64,000 nucleotides of DNA from Ignavibacteriota bacterium (lineage in GTDB: Bacteria > Bacteroidota > Ignavibacteria > Tepidaquicellales > Tepidaquicellaceae): contig JACREY010000020.1 of assembly GCA_016218085.1 (NCBI GenBank), positions 124,001 to 188,000 on the forward strand, read 5' to 3'. The position numbers and the translations under genes are program-made. The notes under the pieces were generated by a model. That model saw nothing but the letters and a program-made list of their open reading frames with translations, ran no database searches and was not told the origin of the DNA. Within the stretch, counting starts at the first letter, position 1. Every line of letters begins with the position of its first letter. This document shows positions 1 to 8,702 of this stretch, one piece after another.

Positions 1-1731
1 TTGAGCGACACTGAATTCTTTTTCAGAAATGGAACTCATTTCAGGGTTGGTAAAAACAAGTTTTTTTGTTTTACTATCTAACAAAAGAAAAATTACCTCC
101 GAATTAAAAACTTTGTTTAGATTTTTTACGGATTGTCCTATAACTTCATCGAGGTCTTTTGATTTCGATAAATCATCTGCAAGATTATAAAGCGCTACGG
201 CACGTTCTTCTCTTAATAAAACTGATTTTTCCCGCTGGCGTATTTTAGTTGTAAGTATTCCGGTAACAGTTGCAATTATAAGGAACATTATAAACATTAA
301 AATGTCTTCTGTTCTGCTTATAAATAAAGTGAATTTTGGTGGAACAAAGAAATAATTCCATAAAACAGGGCTTAAAATTGCTGAAAGCAACACAGGTCCC
401 GGACCGAAAATTAATGGGAGCATGCTGACAACGAAAAGTAAAATTAGTGCAACTGTTTGATAACCAAGAGTATCGCTGAACGGATAACAAATCGCAGCTA
501 CAAATATCACAATAAGCGATGAAGACAGATATTTGTAAAATCCTGATTGAAGTTTAGGAAATGCAAATATTTTTCCTGTTTTATTTTCATAATTATCTCC
601 TGAGACAACATAAACATCAATCTGACCGCTTTCAGTAAGGATTCTGTCAACAATATCTTTTTGAAACAATCTTGGGAAAAAACCTTTATTTTGTGATTTA
701 CCGATAACTATATGTGTTGCATTTTCATTTTTTGCAACACGGATAATTCCCTTAACGATATCTGTATCGGAAGTTGTTATTACTTCTGCCCCAAGCTCTT
801 TTGCAAGCTCTAGATTTTTATTAAGAAGCTTTTTCTGCTTTTCATCCAGCGGATGAGATGTCTCTACATTTACTGCTATCCAGCTGGCTTCCATAGTGTA
901 AGCAATTCTTCTTGCCCATCTGACGAGGTCAGCTGAGTTCGGGCTTGGACCTATACCTATTAATATTCTCTGAGTAGATTTCCATGGACCGGGAATGCGG
1001 TTTTCCTGCATATAATATCTGACCTGTTTATCCACCCGGTCAGCAGCAAGCCTGAGAGCCATTTCCCTCAATGCACTAAGATTTCCTTTACGGAAGAAAT
1101 TATCGACTGCGTTTTTAGTTTTATCAGCGGTATAAACTTTCCCGTCGTTTAAGCGTTGTATCAGTTCGTCCGGAGAAATATCAATCAATTCGATTTCATC
1201 TGCCGCATCTAGAATGGAATCAGGGACAGTTTCACTGATAATGACACCGGTAATTTTGCTTACAGTATCGGCGAGGCTTTCTATATGCTGTACATTAACG
1301 GCGGTAAGAACATCGATACCGTTTTCAATTAATTCGATAACGTCAAGGTATCTTTTATTATGACGGCTTCCCGGAGCATTAGTATGAGCGAGTTCATCTA
1401 CAACCACTAGTTTTGGTCTCTTATCGAGGATGGTATCAATATCCATTTCTTCGAGAACGAAACCTTTGTATTCGATTTTCTTTCTTGGCAGCTGCGGGAG
1501 ATGGAAGAGTAAAAATTCAGTTTCGGCTCTGCCATGAGTTTCCACATAGCCTATAAGAACGTCAGTTCCGCGTCCACCTGCCTTGCTCGCATCCTGCAAC
1601 ATGGAAAAAGTTTTTCCCACACCGGCACACATACCGATGTAAATTTTAAGCTTGCCTTTTTTTTCTTTTTGCTCGTTCAGTTTGATACGGGCAAGAAGTT
1701 CATCCGGGTTCAGCCTCGATTGTTCTTCCAT
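1..1731 (-). CDS. kdpD: KdpD osmosensitive potassium sensor histidine kinase, C-terminus cut off by the window edge
   Basis: Membrane sensor kinase that controls kdp expression when potassium is low. Translated from the ATG at 1731, 577 residues are visible. A KdpD-type P-loop lies near residues 33-41 (GMCAGVGKT), followed by the conserved VDELAHTN stretch. A Usp-like nucleotide-binding region (GPSPNSADLVRWARR, then TSDTDIVKGIIRVA) and DUF4118 transmembrane segments come next, and the beginning of a GAF-like region is the last part seen. The HisKA and HATPase parts must lie beyond base 1. It starts 2 nt after the kdpC stop, so it is the last visible gene of the kdp operon. A kdpE regulator is not in view. 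Confidence 0.93.
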   Translation of the reverse strand, partial: MEEQSRLNPDELLARIKLNEQKEKKGKLKIYIGMCAGVGKTFSMLQDASKAGGRGTDVLIGYVETHGRAETEFLLFHLPQLPRKKIEYKGFVLEEMDIDTILDKRPKLVVVDELAHTNAPGSRHNKRYLDVIELIENGIDVLTAVNVQHIESLADTVSKITGVIISETVPDSILDAADEIELIDISPDELIQRLNDGKVYTADKTKNAVDNFFRKGNLSALREMALRLAADRVDKQVRYYMQENRIPGPWKSTQRILIGIGPSPNSADLVRWARRIAYTMEASWIAVNVETSHPLDEKQKKLLNKNLELAKELGAEVITTSDTDIVKGIIRVAKNENATHIVIGKSQNKGFFPRLFQKDIVDRILTESGQIDVYVVSGDNYENKTGKIFAFPKLQSGFYKYLSSSLIVIFVAAICYPFSDTLGYQTVALILLFVVSMLPLIFGPGPVLLSAILSPVLWNYFFVPPKFTLFISRTEDILMFIMFLIIATVTGILTTKIRQREKSVLLREERAVALYNLADDLSKSKDLDEVIGQSVKNLNKVFNSEVIFLLLDSKTKKLVFTNPEMSSISEKEFSVAQ

Positions 1732-1733
1732 AA

Positions 1734-2303
1734 TTATAATTTATCTAACTCAATGTTTAAAATAAGTACATTTATTCTTGGTTCTCCAAAAAGCCCAAAT
1801 TGTTTTTGCTCCGTAAGAATATTTATAAGTTCTAATAATTTATTTTTCTTGTCTAATCCAAATCCTCTGGCTGAAGCGATTCTTTCAGCCTGTAACAAAG
1901 CATTTTCAGGGCTTATGTGAGGGTCAATACCGCTGCCGGATGAAAATACTGCATCAGGAGGAATTGCTGTGTTTTCACTCAGTAAATTTCTCCTTATAAA
2001 TGCTTTCTTTAAAGAATCCGACTTATTCCTGAGTTTTAAGCTTGTTGGAGCAAGATTGCTTCCCCCAGACGGCATTGGAAGATAGCTTATTGCTGAAGGT
2101 CTAGGCTGAAAGTAAATTGAACTGTCGAATTTCTGAGCAATTAATTCAGAACTGATTTTTACCCCTCCTATTTCTATAAAACTTCCGCCTGATTTATTCG
2201 GGAAAGCAATTTTTGCTATACCAAATATAAAAAACGGATAGAATAATCCGGTAATAAGCGTCATGAGCAAAAGGAATTTTGCCGAAATAAGAAAAATTTT
2301 CAT
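1734..2303 (-). CDS. kdpC: KdpC subunit of the K+-transporting ATPase
   Basis: Small subunit of the KdpFABC potassium pump, anchored in the cytoplasmic membrane and helping to couple ATP binding in KdpB to transport through KdpA. The 189-residue product has one N-terminal membrane helix and the family motifs YFQPRPSA, SGGSNLAPTS and SGSGIDPHISP, ending with the QAERIASARG region. Length is normal. It follows kdpB by 1 nt and precedes kdpD by 2 nt, so translation is probably coupled. Nothing looks damaged. Confidence 0.95.
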   Translation of the reverse strand: MKIFLISAKFLLLMTLITGLFYPFFIFGIAKIAFPNKSGGSFIEIGGVKISSELIAQKFDSSIYFQPRPSAISYLPMPSGGSNLAPTSLKLRNKSDSLKKAFIRRNLLSENTAIPPDAVFSSGSGIDPHISPENALLQAERIASARGFGLDKKNKLLELINILTEQKQFGLFGEPRINVLILNIELDKL

Positions 2304-2304
2304 A

Positions 2305-4392
2305 TTAAACTATTTTAATTGCATTAATTAATAAATCGATTAACTTAATTCCGACGAAAGGTGCAATTACTCCACCTACTCCGTAAATAAACAAATTAAT
2401 TTTTAATATTTGCTCAGCTCCGAGCGGTCGGTATTTAACTCCCCTCAGAGAGAGCGGAATAAGAAGTATGATTATGATTGCATTAAAAATAACTGCACTC
2501 AGGATTGCACTTTGCGGAGTCTGAAGCTGCATTATATTAAGAACGCTTAGAGGACCTGTATTTTTTTCGAATGCATATAGCACTGCAAATAAAGAAGGCA
2601 GAATCGCAAAATATTTTGCTACATCGTTTGCTATGCTGAATGTTGTTAGCGAACCACGTGTGATAAGAAGCTGTTTACCCACTTCCACTACTTCAATAAG
2701 CTTTGTCGGATTACTGTCGAGGTCGACCATATTTCCCGCTTCTCTTGCGGCTTGTGTGCCTGAATTCATAGCAATTCCCACATCAGCCTGTGCAAGAGCG
2801 GGGGCATCGTTGGTGCCGTCTCCAATCATACCAACAAGATGTCCTTCGCCTTGCTCTTTACGTATTCGTGTGAGTTTATCTTCCGGTTTTGCTTCGGCAA
2901 GGAAATCATCAACACCTGCTTCAGCTGCAATGGCAGCGGCTGTCAGGGGATTATCGCCGGTAATCATAACAGTTTTGATTCCCATTTTTCTTAGTTGTGC
3001 AAATCTTTCTCTGATACCTCCTTTGACGATGTCTTTAAGCCGGATAACGCCAAGTACATTCCTATCTTCAGCTACTACGAGCGGAGTTGCGCCTTCGGAA
3101 GAAACTTTTCTTACAGTATCCCTAACTTCTTCCGGATATTTTCCGTTGCTAAGCTCGATATATCTTTCGATTGCATCTGCCGCGCCTTTTCGGATTTTAC
3201 GAATATTTCCATTTTCATCTTTAATATTAATACCGCTCATTCGGGTTTCTGCTGAAAAGGGAATATAAGTCACGTTAGAAGGAATCATTTCCTTCGGGTG
3301 AACGGAGTATTTTTCCTTTGCCAGCTTTATAATTGACCTGCCTTCGGGAGTTTCATCCGATATGGAAGATAACACTGCTGCATCTGCAAGATTTTCCTGC
3401 CTTACTTCCGGAGCTATGATAAAATCAGTTGCCATTCTGTTGCCAAGTGTAATTGTACCTGTTTTATCTAGAAGAAGTACATCCAGGTCTCCTGCTGCTT
3501 CAATAGCTCTTCCGCTGGTTGCTATTACATTTCTTTTTATAAGCCTGTCCATACCGCTGATGCCTATTGCACTGAGCAATCCGCCAATGGTAGTAGGAAT
3601 TAGGCATACAAGAAGAGCAACGAGAATCGGAATTGAGATATTTCCCGGTTCCTGCAAACCCGAGGCGTTCAGGCTGTATGAATAAAACGGAGGTAATGTG
3701 ACTACTGCAATAAGGAAAATAATAGTGAGTGCGGCAATCATTATTGTTAGGGCGATTTCATTCGGAGTCTTTTGTCTTTTTGCTCCTTCTATCAGGGAAA
3801 TTATTTTATCCATAAAAGTATTTCCCGGTTCAGATGTGATTTTAATTAATACTCTGTCGCTCAGAACTTTTGTACCTCCTGTAACGGCACTTCTGTCTCC
3901 TCCGCTTTCGCGAATAACGGGAGCTGATTCTCCTGTAATAGCAGATTCATCTACACTTGCAACCCCGTCTATTACTTCTCCGTCAGCAGGTATAACGTCA
4001 CCCGCTTCACAGACAACAATATCATTTTTTCTAAGTAATCCGGCTTCAATCAAAGTTTCATTTCCATTCGTAAATTTTCTTGCCACAGTTTGTTTTCTGG
4101 ATTTTCTCAGAAATTCTGCCTGTGCTTTTCCTCTTCCTTCTGCCACTGCTTCGGCAAAGTTTGCAAACAGTACTGTAAACCATAGCCAAATTCCTATCTG
4201 AAGATTGAATGAATTGAATTCCCCTTTGGAAATATCAAGAAATATAATTACTGTCGTGATAAGGGAACCAATTTCAACGATGAACATTACGGGATTTTTT
4301 ACAAGAACTGCGGGATTGAGTTTTTTAAATGAATTAAAAACCGCAGTTTTCACAATTGTTGGTTCAAATAATTTACTTTTTTTATTTTTCAT
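2305..4392 (-). CDS. kdpB: KdpB P-type ATPase subunit of the potassium pump
   Basis: Catalytic P-type ATPase subunit that energises potassium import through KdpA. It shows the TGES actuator motif (AITGESAP), the phosphorylation site DKTGT in [14 protein letters not shown], the nucleotide-domain KGAADA motif and the hinge [10 protein letters not shown]. Membrane helices flank these domains. The reading frame is open to a TTG at 4404, but the ATG at 4392 gives the usual KdpB N-terminus ([11 protein letters not shown]) and has an AGGAG 12 nt upstream, inside the end of kdpA. From this start the protein has 695 residues, normal for the family. The kdpA stop is 1 nt upstream. Confidence 0.95.
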   Translation of the reverse strand: MKNKKSKLFEPTIVKTAVFNSFKKLNPAVLVKNPVMFIVEIGSLITTVIIFLDISKGEFNSFNLQIGIWLWFTVLFANFAEAVAEGRGKAQAEFLRKSRKQTVARKFTNGNETLIEAGLLRKNDIVVCEAGDVIPADGEVIDGVASVDESAITGESAPVIRESGGDRSAVTGGTKVLSDRVLIKITSEPGNTFMDKIISLIEGAKRQKTPNEIALTIMIAALTIIFLIAVVTLPPFYSYSLNASGLQEPGNISIPILVALLVCLIPTTIGGLLSAIGISGMDRLIKRNVIATSGRAIEAAGDLDVLLLDKTGTITLGNRMATDFIIAPEVRQENLADAAVLSSISDETPEGRSIIKLAKEKYSVHPKEMIPSNVTYIPFSAETRMSGINIKDENGNIRKIRKGAADAIERYIELSNGKYPEEVRDTVRKVSSEGATPLVVAEDRNVLGVIRLKDIVKGGIRERFAQLRKMGIKTVMITGDNPLTAAAIAAEAGVDDFLAEAKPEDKLTRIRKEQGEGHLVGMIGDGTNDAPALAQADVGIAMNSGTQAAREAGNMVDLDSNPTKLIEVVEVGKQLLITRGSLTTFSIANDVAKYFAILPSLFAVLYAFEKNTGPLSVLNIMQLQTPQSAILSAVIFNAIIIILLIPLSLRGVKYRPLGAEQILKINLFIYGVGGVIAPFVGIKLIDLLINAIKIV

Positions 4393-4393
4393 T

Positions 4394-6085
4394 TTAAAAT
4401 GCAACTCCTGATTTCATTATTAAATGTTCTACAATCGGACCTAAGCTCAAAGCCGGAAAATGAGTTAAAGCTCCCACTATCAGAATCACACCGATTAACA
4501 GAATTGCAAATATGTAATTATCAGTTGTGAATGTTCCTTTGCTTACCGGTGTTTTATTTTTCTTTACAAGGTTACCTGCTATTGCCATTACAGGTATGAT
4601 TACTCCGAATCTTCCGAGTAGCATAGCTATTCCTAAAGTTATATTATAAAAAACTGTATTTGCATTTAAACCTGCAAACGCACTTCCGTTGTTTCCAGCC
4701 CCTGATGAAAAAGCATAAAGAATTTCGGAAAGTCCGTGCGGCCCTGCATTTCCGAGGCTTGATGTTCCAGTTTCCGAAATGGATGCAACTGAAGCAAAAA
4801 CAAGTATGAGTATATTAGGAATTAAAACGGCTAGCATTGCCATTTTAATATCGAATGCCTCAATTTTCTTGCCGAGATATTCCGGTGTTCGCCCGACCAT
4901 AAGACCTGCGATAAATACAGTTAGAAATACGAATAAAATCATTCCGTATAAACCCGAACCGACTCCGCCAAAGACAATTTCACCTAACATTATATTTATC
5001 AATGCTACCATCCCTGCGAGCGGGGAAAGGCTGCTGTGCATTGTATTAACTGCTCCGCAGGATGTGGCGGTTGTGGAAACAGACCAAATGACACTGTTAA
5101 CGATACCGAATCGTACTTCCTTGCCTTCCATGTTCGAGGCAGTACTGAGTACAGGATTAAAAATATATTCTGAATATAGAGATGTAAATATTCCGCAAAG
5201 GAGAAGAAAAAGCATTACGCCGAACAAAATCCATCCTTCTTTTTTAGAGCCAATCATCAGACCGTAAGTATATGTAAGTGATGCTGATATCAGTATCAGG
5301 CTTAATACTTCAATAAAATTCGAAAACGGAGTGGGATTCTCGAACGGATGAGAGCTGTTTGCATTAAAAAAACCACCGCCATTTGTGCCGAGCTGCTTTA
5401 TTGCAACCTGTGATGCTACAGGACCAAGAGGGATAACCTGCTCAGAACCTTCGATAGTTTTTACGGTTTCATACGGAGCAAAATTCTGGATTACTCCCTG
5501 GCTTAAAAGCATAACTGAAACCAGAATTGAGAGTGGTATTAATATATATAAAGTTGTCCTTGTCATATCCACCCAGAAGTTTCCGAGCTTATCATCAAGT
5601 TTGTTTTTTATTCCACGGATAAGGGTCAACATTACGGCAATGCCTGTTGCTGCACTGAGAAAATTCTGTACCGTAAGTCCAAGCATCTGGGTAAGATAGC
5701 TTAAAGTGGTTTCTCCAGCATAAGATTGCCAGTTAGTATTAGTCATAAAGCTTACAGCAGTATTAAAAGCAAGGTCAGGTGATACATTTTGCAAACCTTG
5801 TGGATTAAGCGGAAGCCAATACTGAATTAACTGCAGGATAAAAAGAAAAGTAAAGCCAAGGAAATTAAATATTAAAACCGACCATAAATATTTTTTCCAA
5901 TTCATTTCTTCACAGCTGTCAATTTTCAGAATTTTATAAATAAAGTTTTCCAATCCGCCGAATAGTTTAGTGCTCAAATTCATTTTTCCCGAAAATACAT
6001 TAAACATATATTTTCCAAGAAGCGGAGTAAGTAGAGTGAGCGCCGCTACAAAAATTAATATCTGAAAAATATCATTTGTCTTCAT
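4394..6085 (-). CDS. kdpA: KdpA potassium-translocating subunit
   Basis: Channel-like subunit of the Kdp pump that binds and moves potassium. The 563-residue protein is strongly hydrophobic, with about ten membrane helices and the four selectivity-loop regions typical of KdpA, for example [44 protein letters not shown] and GNNGSAFAG. Length and motif order match the family. It lies between kdpF and kdpB in a tight minus-strand operon. The last codons of the gene contain the ribosome binding site of kdpB. Confidence 0.96.
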   Translation of the reverse strand: MKTNDIFQILIFVAALTLLTPLLGKYMFNVFSGKMNLSTKLFGGLENFIYKILKIDSCEEMNWKKYLWSVLIFNFLGFTFLFILQLIQYWLPLNPQGLQNVSPDLAFNTAVSFMTNTNWQSYAGETTLSYLTQMLGLTVQNFLSAATGIAVMLTLIRGIKNKLDDKLGNFWVDMTRTTLYILIPLSILVSVMLLSQGVIQNFAPYETVKTIEGSEQVIPLGPVASQVAIKQLGTNGGGFFNANSSHPFENPTPFSNFIEVLSLILISASLTYTYGLMIGSKKEGWILFGVMLFLLLCGIFTSLYSEYIFNPVLSTASNMEGKEVRFGIVNSVIWSVSTTATSCGAVNTMHSSLSPLAGMVALINIMLGEIVFGGVGSGLYGMILFVFLTVFIAGLMVGRTPEYLGKKIEAFDIKMAMLAVLIPNILILVFASVASISETGTSSLGNAGPHGLSEILYAFSSGAGNNGSAFAGLNANTVFYNITLGIAMLLGRFGVIIPVMAIAGNLVKKNKTPVSKGTFTTDNYIFAILLIGVILIVGALTHFPALSLGPIVEHLIMKSGVAF

Positions 6086-6088
6086 TAG

Positions 6089-6178
6089 TTAAAATTTTTC
6101 CGGTTTATAAATAACGTAAAACAGATATGCGATTATCATTACTGATAAAATTAGACCGACTATGTAATCAATATTCAT
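6089..6178 (-). CDS. kdpF: KdpF small membrane subunit (29 residues)
   Basis: A single-helix peptide that stabilises the KdpABC complex in other bacteria. The frame starts at ATG 6178 and stops at 6089-6091, 3 nt before kdpA. The peptide begins MNIDYIVGLILSV, continues as one hydrophobic helix and ends in a short basic tail (YKPEKF), which is the usual KdpF plan. It is first in the kdp operon, so the promoter should lie upstream, in 6179-6500. The gene falls below usual ORF length cut-offs. Position and sequence make the call fairly secure. Confidence 0.85.
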   Translation of the reverse strand: MNIDYIVGLILSVMIIAYLFYVIYKPEKF

Positions 6179-6604
6179 TTTTTTATCCAAAAATAAAAAT
6201 GATTTTATAATCAGAGCATAAAAAGTAGGTAGAATTGTATAAAGATTTTATAAAGAACCGAATACATTAAAAATAATTTTTTCAATGAAAAAAGCTGTTC
6301 AAAGACTGAATACTGATTATTCTCTGTTGTACCCATATCAATCAATTTAATCTAAATCAATCTGAGGTAAACTAATTTTTATTATCTTCGTTTTATTGCT
6401 GCTTTTAAAGCTTCCCCCCATTCTTTCAAAATGAATATTATCCGTGGTACCGGTGAAGTATGATTGATGTGCTGATAAGGAATCCGGTTAATTTTGATGC
6501 TTGTAGAGCTTTTTGAATTGCTAAAAATTGTGTAAAAAACAACATAATTAAAAAAAACAACTTTATTAATAAATATCTATAATCAAAATCAGAAAAGACA
6601 CATT
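6179..6604. other. Intergenic region upstream of kdpF
   Basis: This AT-rich gap of 426 bp must hold the kdp promoter (reading leftwards) and the 3' end of the 481-residue gene transcript, which also reads leftwards. I see a run of ATCAAT-type near-repeats around 6335-6365, but no clear terminator and no motif I can name. A riboswitch or KdpE site cannot be recognised by eye. Confidence 0.5.
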
Positions 6605-8050
6605 TCAATCTAAACTAATTTCAGCCAGTTTTTTTCTAATCCAATCCCTGCTTTCTATGTATATTTCTGTATTCATTCTATTCTTTAACCTTTTGAATCC
6701 TAATTCATCATAATTGATTTTTAATGCGGTCATTTTTTTTGTAAACGATATAAATGATTTGTATTTCTGTAATATATTTTCCGGTATCGCTTTGTCGTAA
6801 TCAAGTATCTGTGATAATGTTTTTGAAATGACAAATACATTATCGAAGTTTTTCAATTCGAAGTGAGCTTTAATTAGCATTACTTTTTTAAAAATATGAA
6901 AATAAAAATCTTTTGCGTTAATATCTTCTGCAAGTTCCTTTGATTCGGAAAAATTACATTTCTCAAAATTCAATTTTGCGTAGCATAAAAGTATAGTATT
7001 TTCCTTGTTTAATGGTGTTAAGAAATCACTGTACTTTTGAATAAACTTCTTTGTCCACTCAATTTCTTCCATATAAAGGCCTGCATTAACTACGTTGATA
7101 AAGAAATGTGTACTCATACCGCCTTCTTCCTCATCTATATATAAACCTCTTTCAATTATTTTGTTTATCCAAATGAAGTATTCTTTATTGAAATCAGTTT
7201 CTCCGCTTTCTATTTTCTCCAGTGTATAATATGCCATTTCTTTAAGTACAAGACTAAGGTCACTTTTTTCAAGATAATTATAGTGAATTAAAATTATTTC
7301 TTTTGTCTTAAAATATAAATCAGCGCCTTCTTTTTTAAGGAACAAAAGCAAAAGATTAAAGAAAATTGAAACAACAGGATAATCATCATAGTTTTTAAGC
7401 TTTACATAATTCATAATTGATTCAATGGTTGGGGAAACGAATTTATAACTAATTTCTTTTTCGTGCCGAAATAGAACAACAAAATATTTTAATACTCTTA
7501 AGACAAAATGCCTTATGAAAATCTCCACTTCATTCCCGAATTCTTTATAATATTCGTAACGTTTGCCCAATGGTTTACGACATGCATAATACTGCCGTAT
7601 ATCCTTTTTAAGAAGGTATTCGTGAAAGAAAAAATAGTTATCTTTAAAAGAGATTTTTTCCAGCAGCCCTTCTATTTCCCTGCATTTACTCTCAAAATGT
7701 TTATCGAGGTGTCTCTTGCTTATCTGGTGTAACGAAAATCTATTTAATTCAAGGGGTTCTTTTTTTAGCTCAAGCTGTGCAAGAAAATCCTCCGCGTGTT
7801 TTCCCATTTGAGAACATATGTCTCTGAATTTTTTATCGGAATATTTCTCTTTCTTGAACAATAAACCAAATAAATGCTCTTTATTTTCTTTACTGCTATC
7901 AAATTCAGGAAAACCGGAATTCAATATATTATAAAATTTTTCAAGTCTTTTACTCTCATTGAAGAAAGGAGAATGAATGTATTTACCGAATTCTTTGAAT
8001 TCCCTGATTGAGAATGATTTTAGAATTTCAAAAAGTTTAATTCTTTCCAT
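6605..8050 (-). CDS. Hypothetical helical protein, 481 residues
   Basis: I do not recognise a named domain. The sequence is rich in Lys, Phe, Glu and Leu and looks almost entirely alpha-helical. It has no signal peptide or membrane helix, so it is probably cytoplasmic. The N-terminus (KLFEILKSFSIREFKEF followed by SPFFN) resembles a type of long uncharacterised helical protein I associate with Bacteroidota and Ignavibacteria; this is recollection, not a search result. The ATG at 8050 is the natural start. It stands alone between the kdp operon and the STAND gene. A TPR-like or HEAT-like scaffold is possible, but clear repeats are not visible. Confidence 0.7.
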   Translation of the reverse strand: MERIKLFEILKSFSIREFKEFGKYIHSPFFNESKRLEKFYNILNSGFPEFDSSKENKEHLFGLLFKKEKYSDKKFRDICSQMGKHAEDFLAQLELKKEPLELNRFSLHQISKRHLDKHFESKCREIEGLLEKISFKDNYFFFHEYLLKKDIRQYYACRKPLGKRYEYYKEFGNEVEIFIRHFVLRVLKYFVVLFRHEKEISYKFVSPTIESIMNYVKLKNYDDYPVVSIFFNLLLLFLKKEGADLYFKTKEIILIHYNYLEKSDLSLVLKEMAYYTLEKIESGETDFNKEYFIWINKIIERGLYIDEEEGGMSTHFFINVVNAGLYMEEIEWTKKFIQKYSDFLTPLNKENTILLCYAKLNFEKCNFSESKELAEDINAKDFYFHIFKKVMLIKAHFELKNFDNVFVISKTLSQILDYDKAIPENILQKYKSFISFTKKMTALKINYDELGFKRLKNRMNTEIYIESRDWIRKKLAEISLD

Positions 8051-8395
8051 AGTGATACTAATAAAAGTAAATGCTTTTTTATGAAAAATAACTAAATGAG
8101 GATTAATTCGTCTGTAAACAACTTCTTTTACAGTAAAATTATTATTAATTAAGTGATTTGTTAGGGAAAAATAATTCCGAAGGCGCTCGACAAATTATCG
8201 GATTTCGTTTACTAAAATATTAATAATCAATAAAATAATTATTAAACCGGGAAAAACACTTCCGACAAATAATTATTTGTAAGTTTGCAAAAAAAAATGG
8301 AATTACATATTTTATAGTAAATAATTAATCTGAAAAAATCTGATAAAGGATTTAATAGTATCGATTAAAAAGTTTTCATAATAAAAGTAACAAAC

Positions 8396-8417
8396 AATAA
8401 TGCATTAATGCATTATT
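8396..8417. repeat. Perfect 22-bp palindrome
   Basis: AATAATGCATTAATGCATTATT reads the same on both strands. It sits 9 nt before the terminator stem. It could be a regulator operator or an extra stem of a small RNA. Confidence 0.6.
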
Positions 8418-8426
8418 GAAAGAAAG

Positions 8427-8457
8427 GCCGGTGTAGTAGGACCACCGGCTTTTTTTT
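8427..8457 (+). terminator. Rho-independent terminator not attached to a gene
   Basis: The 7-bp stem GCCGGTG/CACCGGC (8427-8433 with 8443-8449) and 9-nt loop are followed by eight T. Orientation is plus. No plus-strand gene lies upstream within the window, because kdp and the 481-residue gene are on the other strand. This suggests termination of an unannotated short transcript. Confidence 0.75.
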
Positions 8458-8702
8458 ATATCTTTTATTACTGATTTTCAACTTCTATATCCGGGCTGTC
8501 TTGATAGATTATAAAACTGATTGCTGAAAAAATGATGCAGTATAAAATCGATTTGAATTAATGATTGCGTGTAAAATATTTTTATATTTCAATATTTGCA
8601 GTAGAATTTTACTATTGAATAAATAATCCTTTATAACTATAATATATAAATTAATAATTTTTGCATTTAAAGTTATAATGTAAATTGTAACCCCAATTTT
8701 CC

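Larger units (their letters stand above)
8051..8702. other. Divergent intergenic region with a 22-bp palindrome and an isolated terminator
   Basis: A 652-bp AT-rich gap separates the divergent 481-residue gene and the STAND gene. It carries a perfect 22-bp palindrome (8396-8417) directly followed by a strong plus-strand terminator hairpin. There is no plus-strand ORF of note before the terminator, so a short untranslated RNA may end there. Promoters for both flanking genes should also lie here; I cannot place them with confidence. Confidence 0.5.

Noticed and set aside
2633-5699. Plus-strand ORFs of 60-211 codons opposite the kdp genes
   Set aside because: They run antisense to well-conserved KdpA and KdpB and have composition expected of complementary frames.
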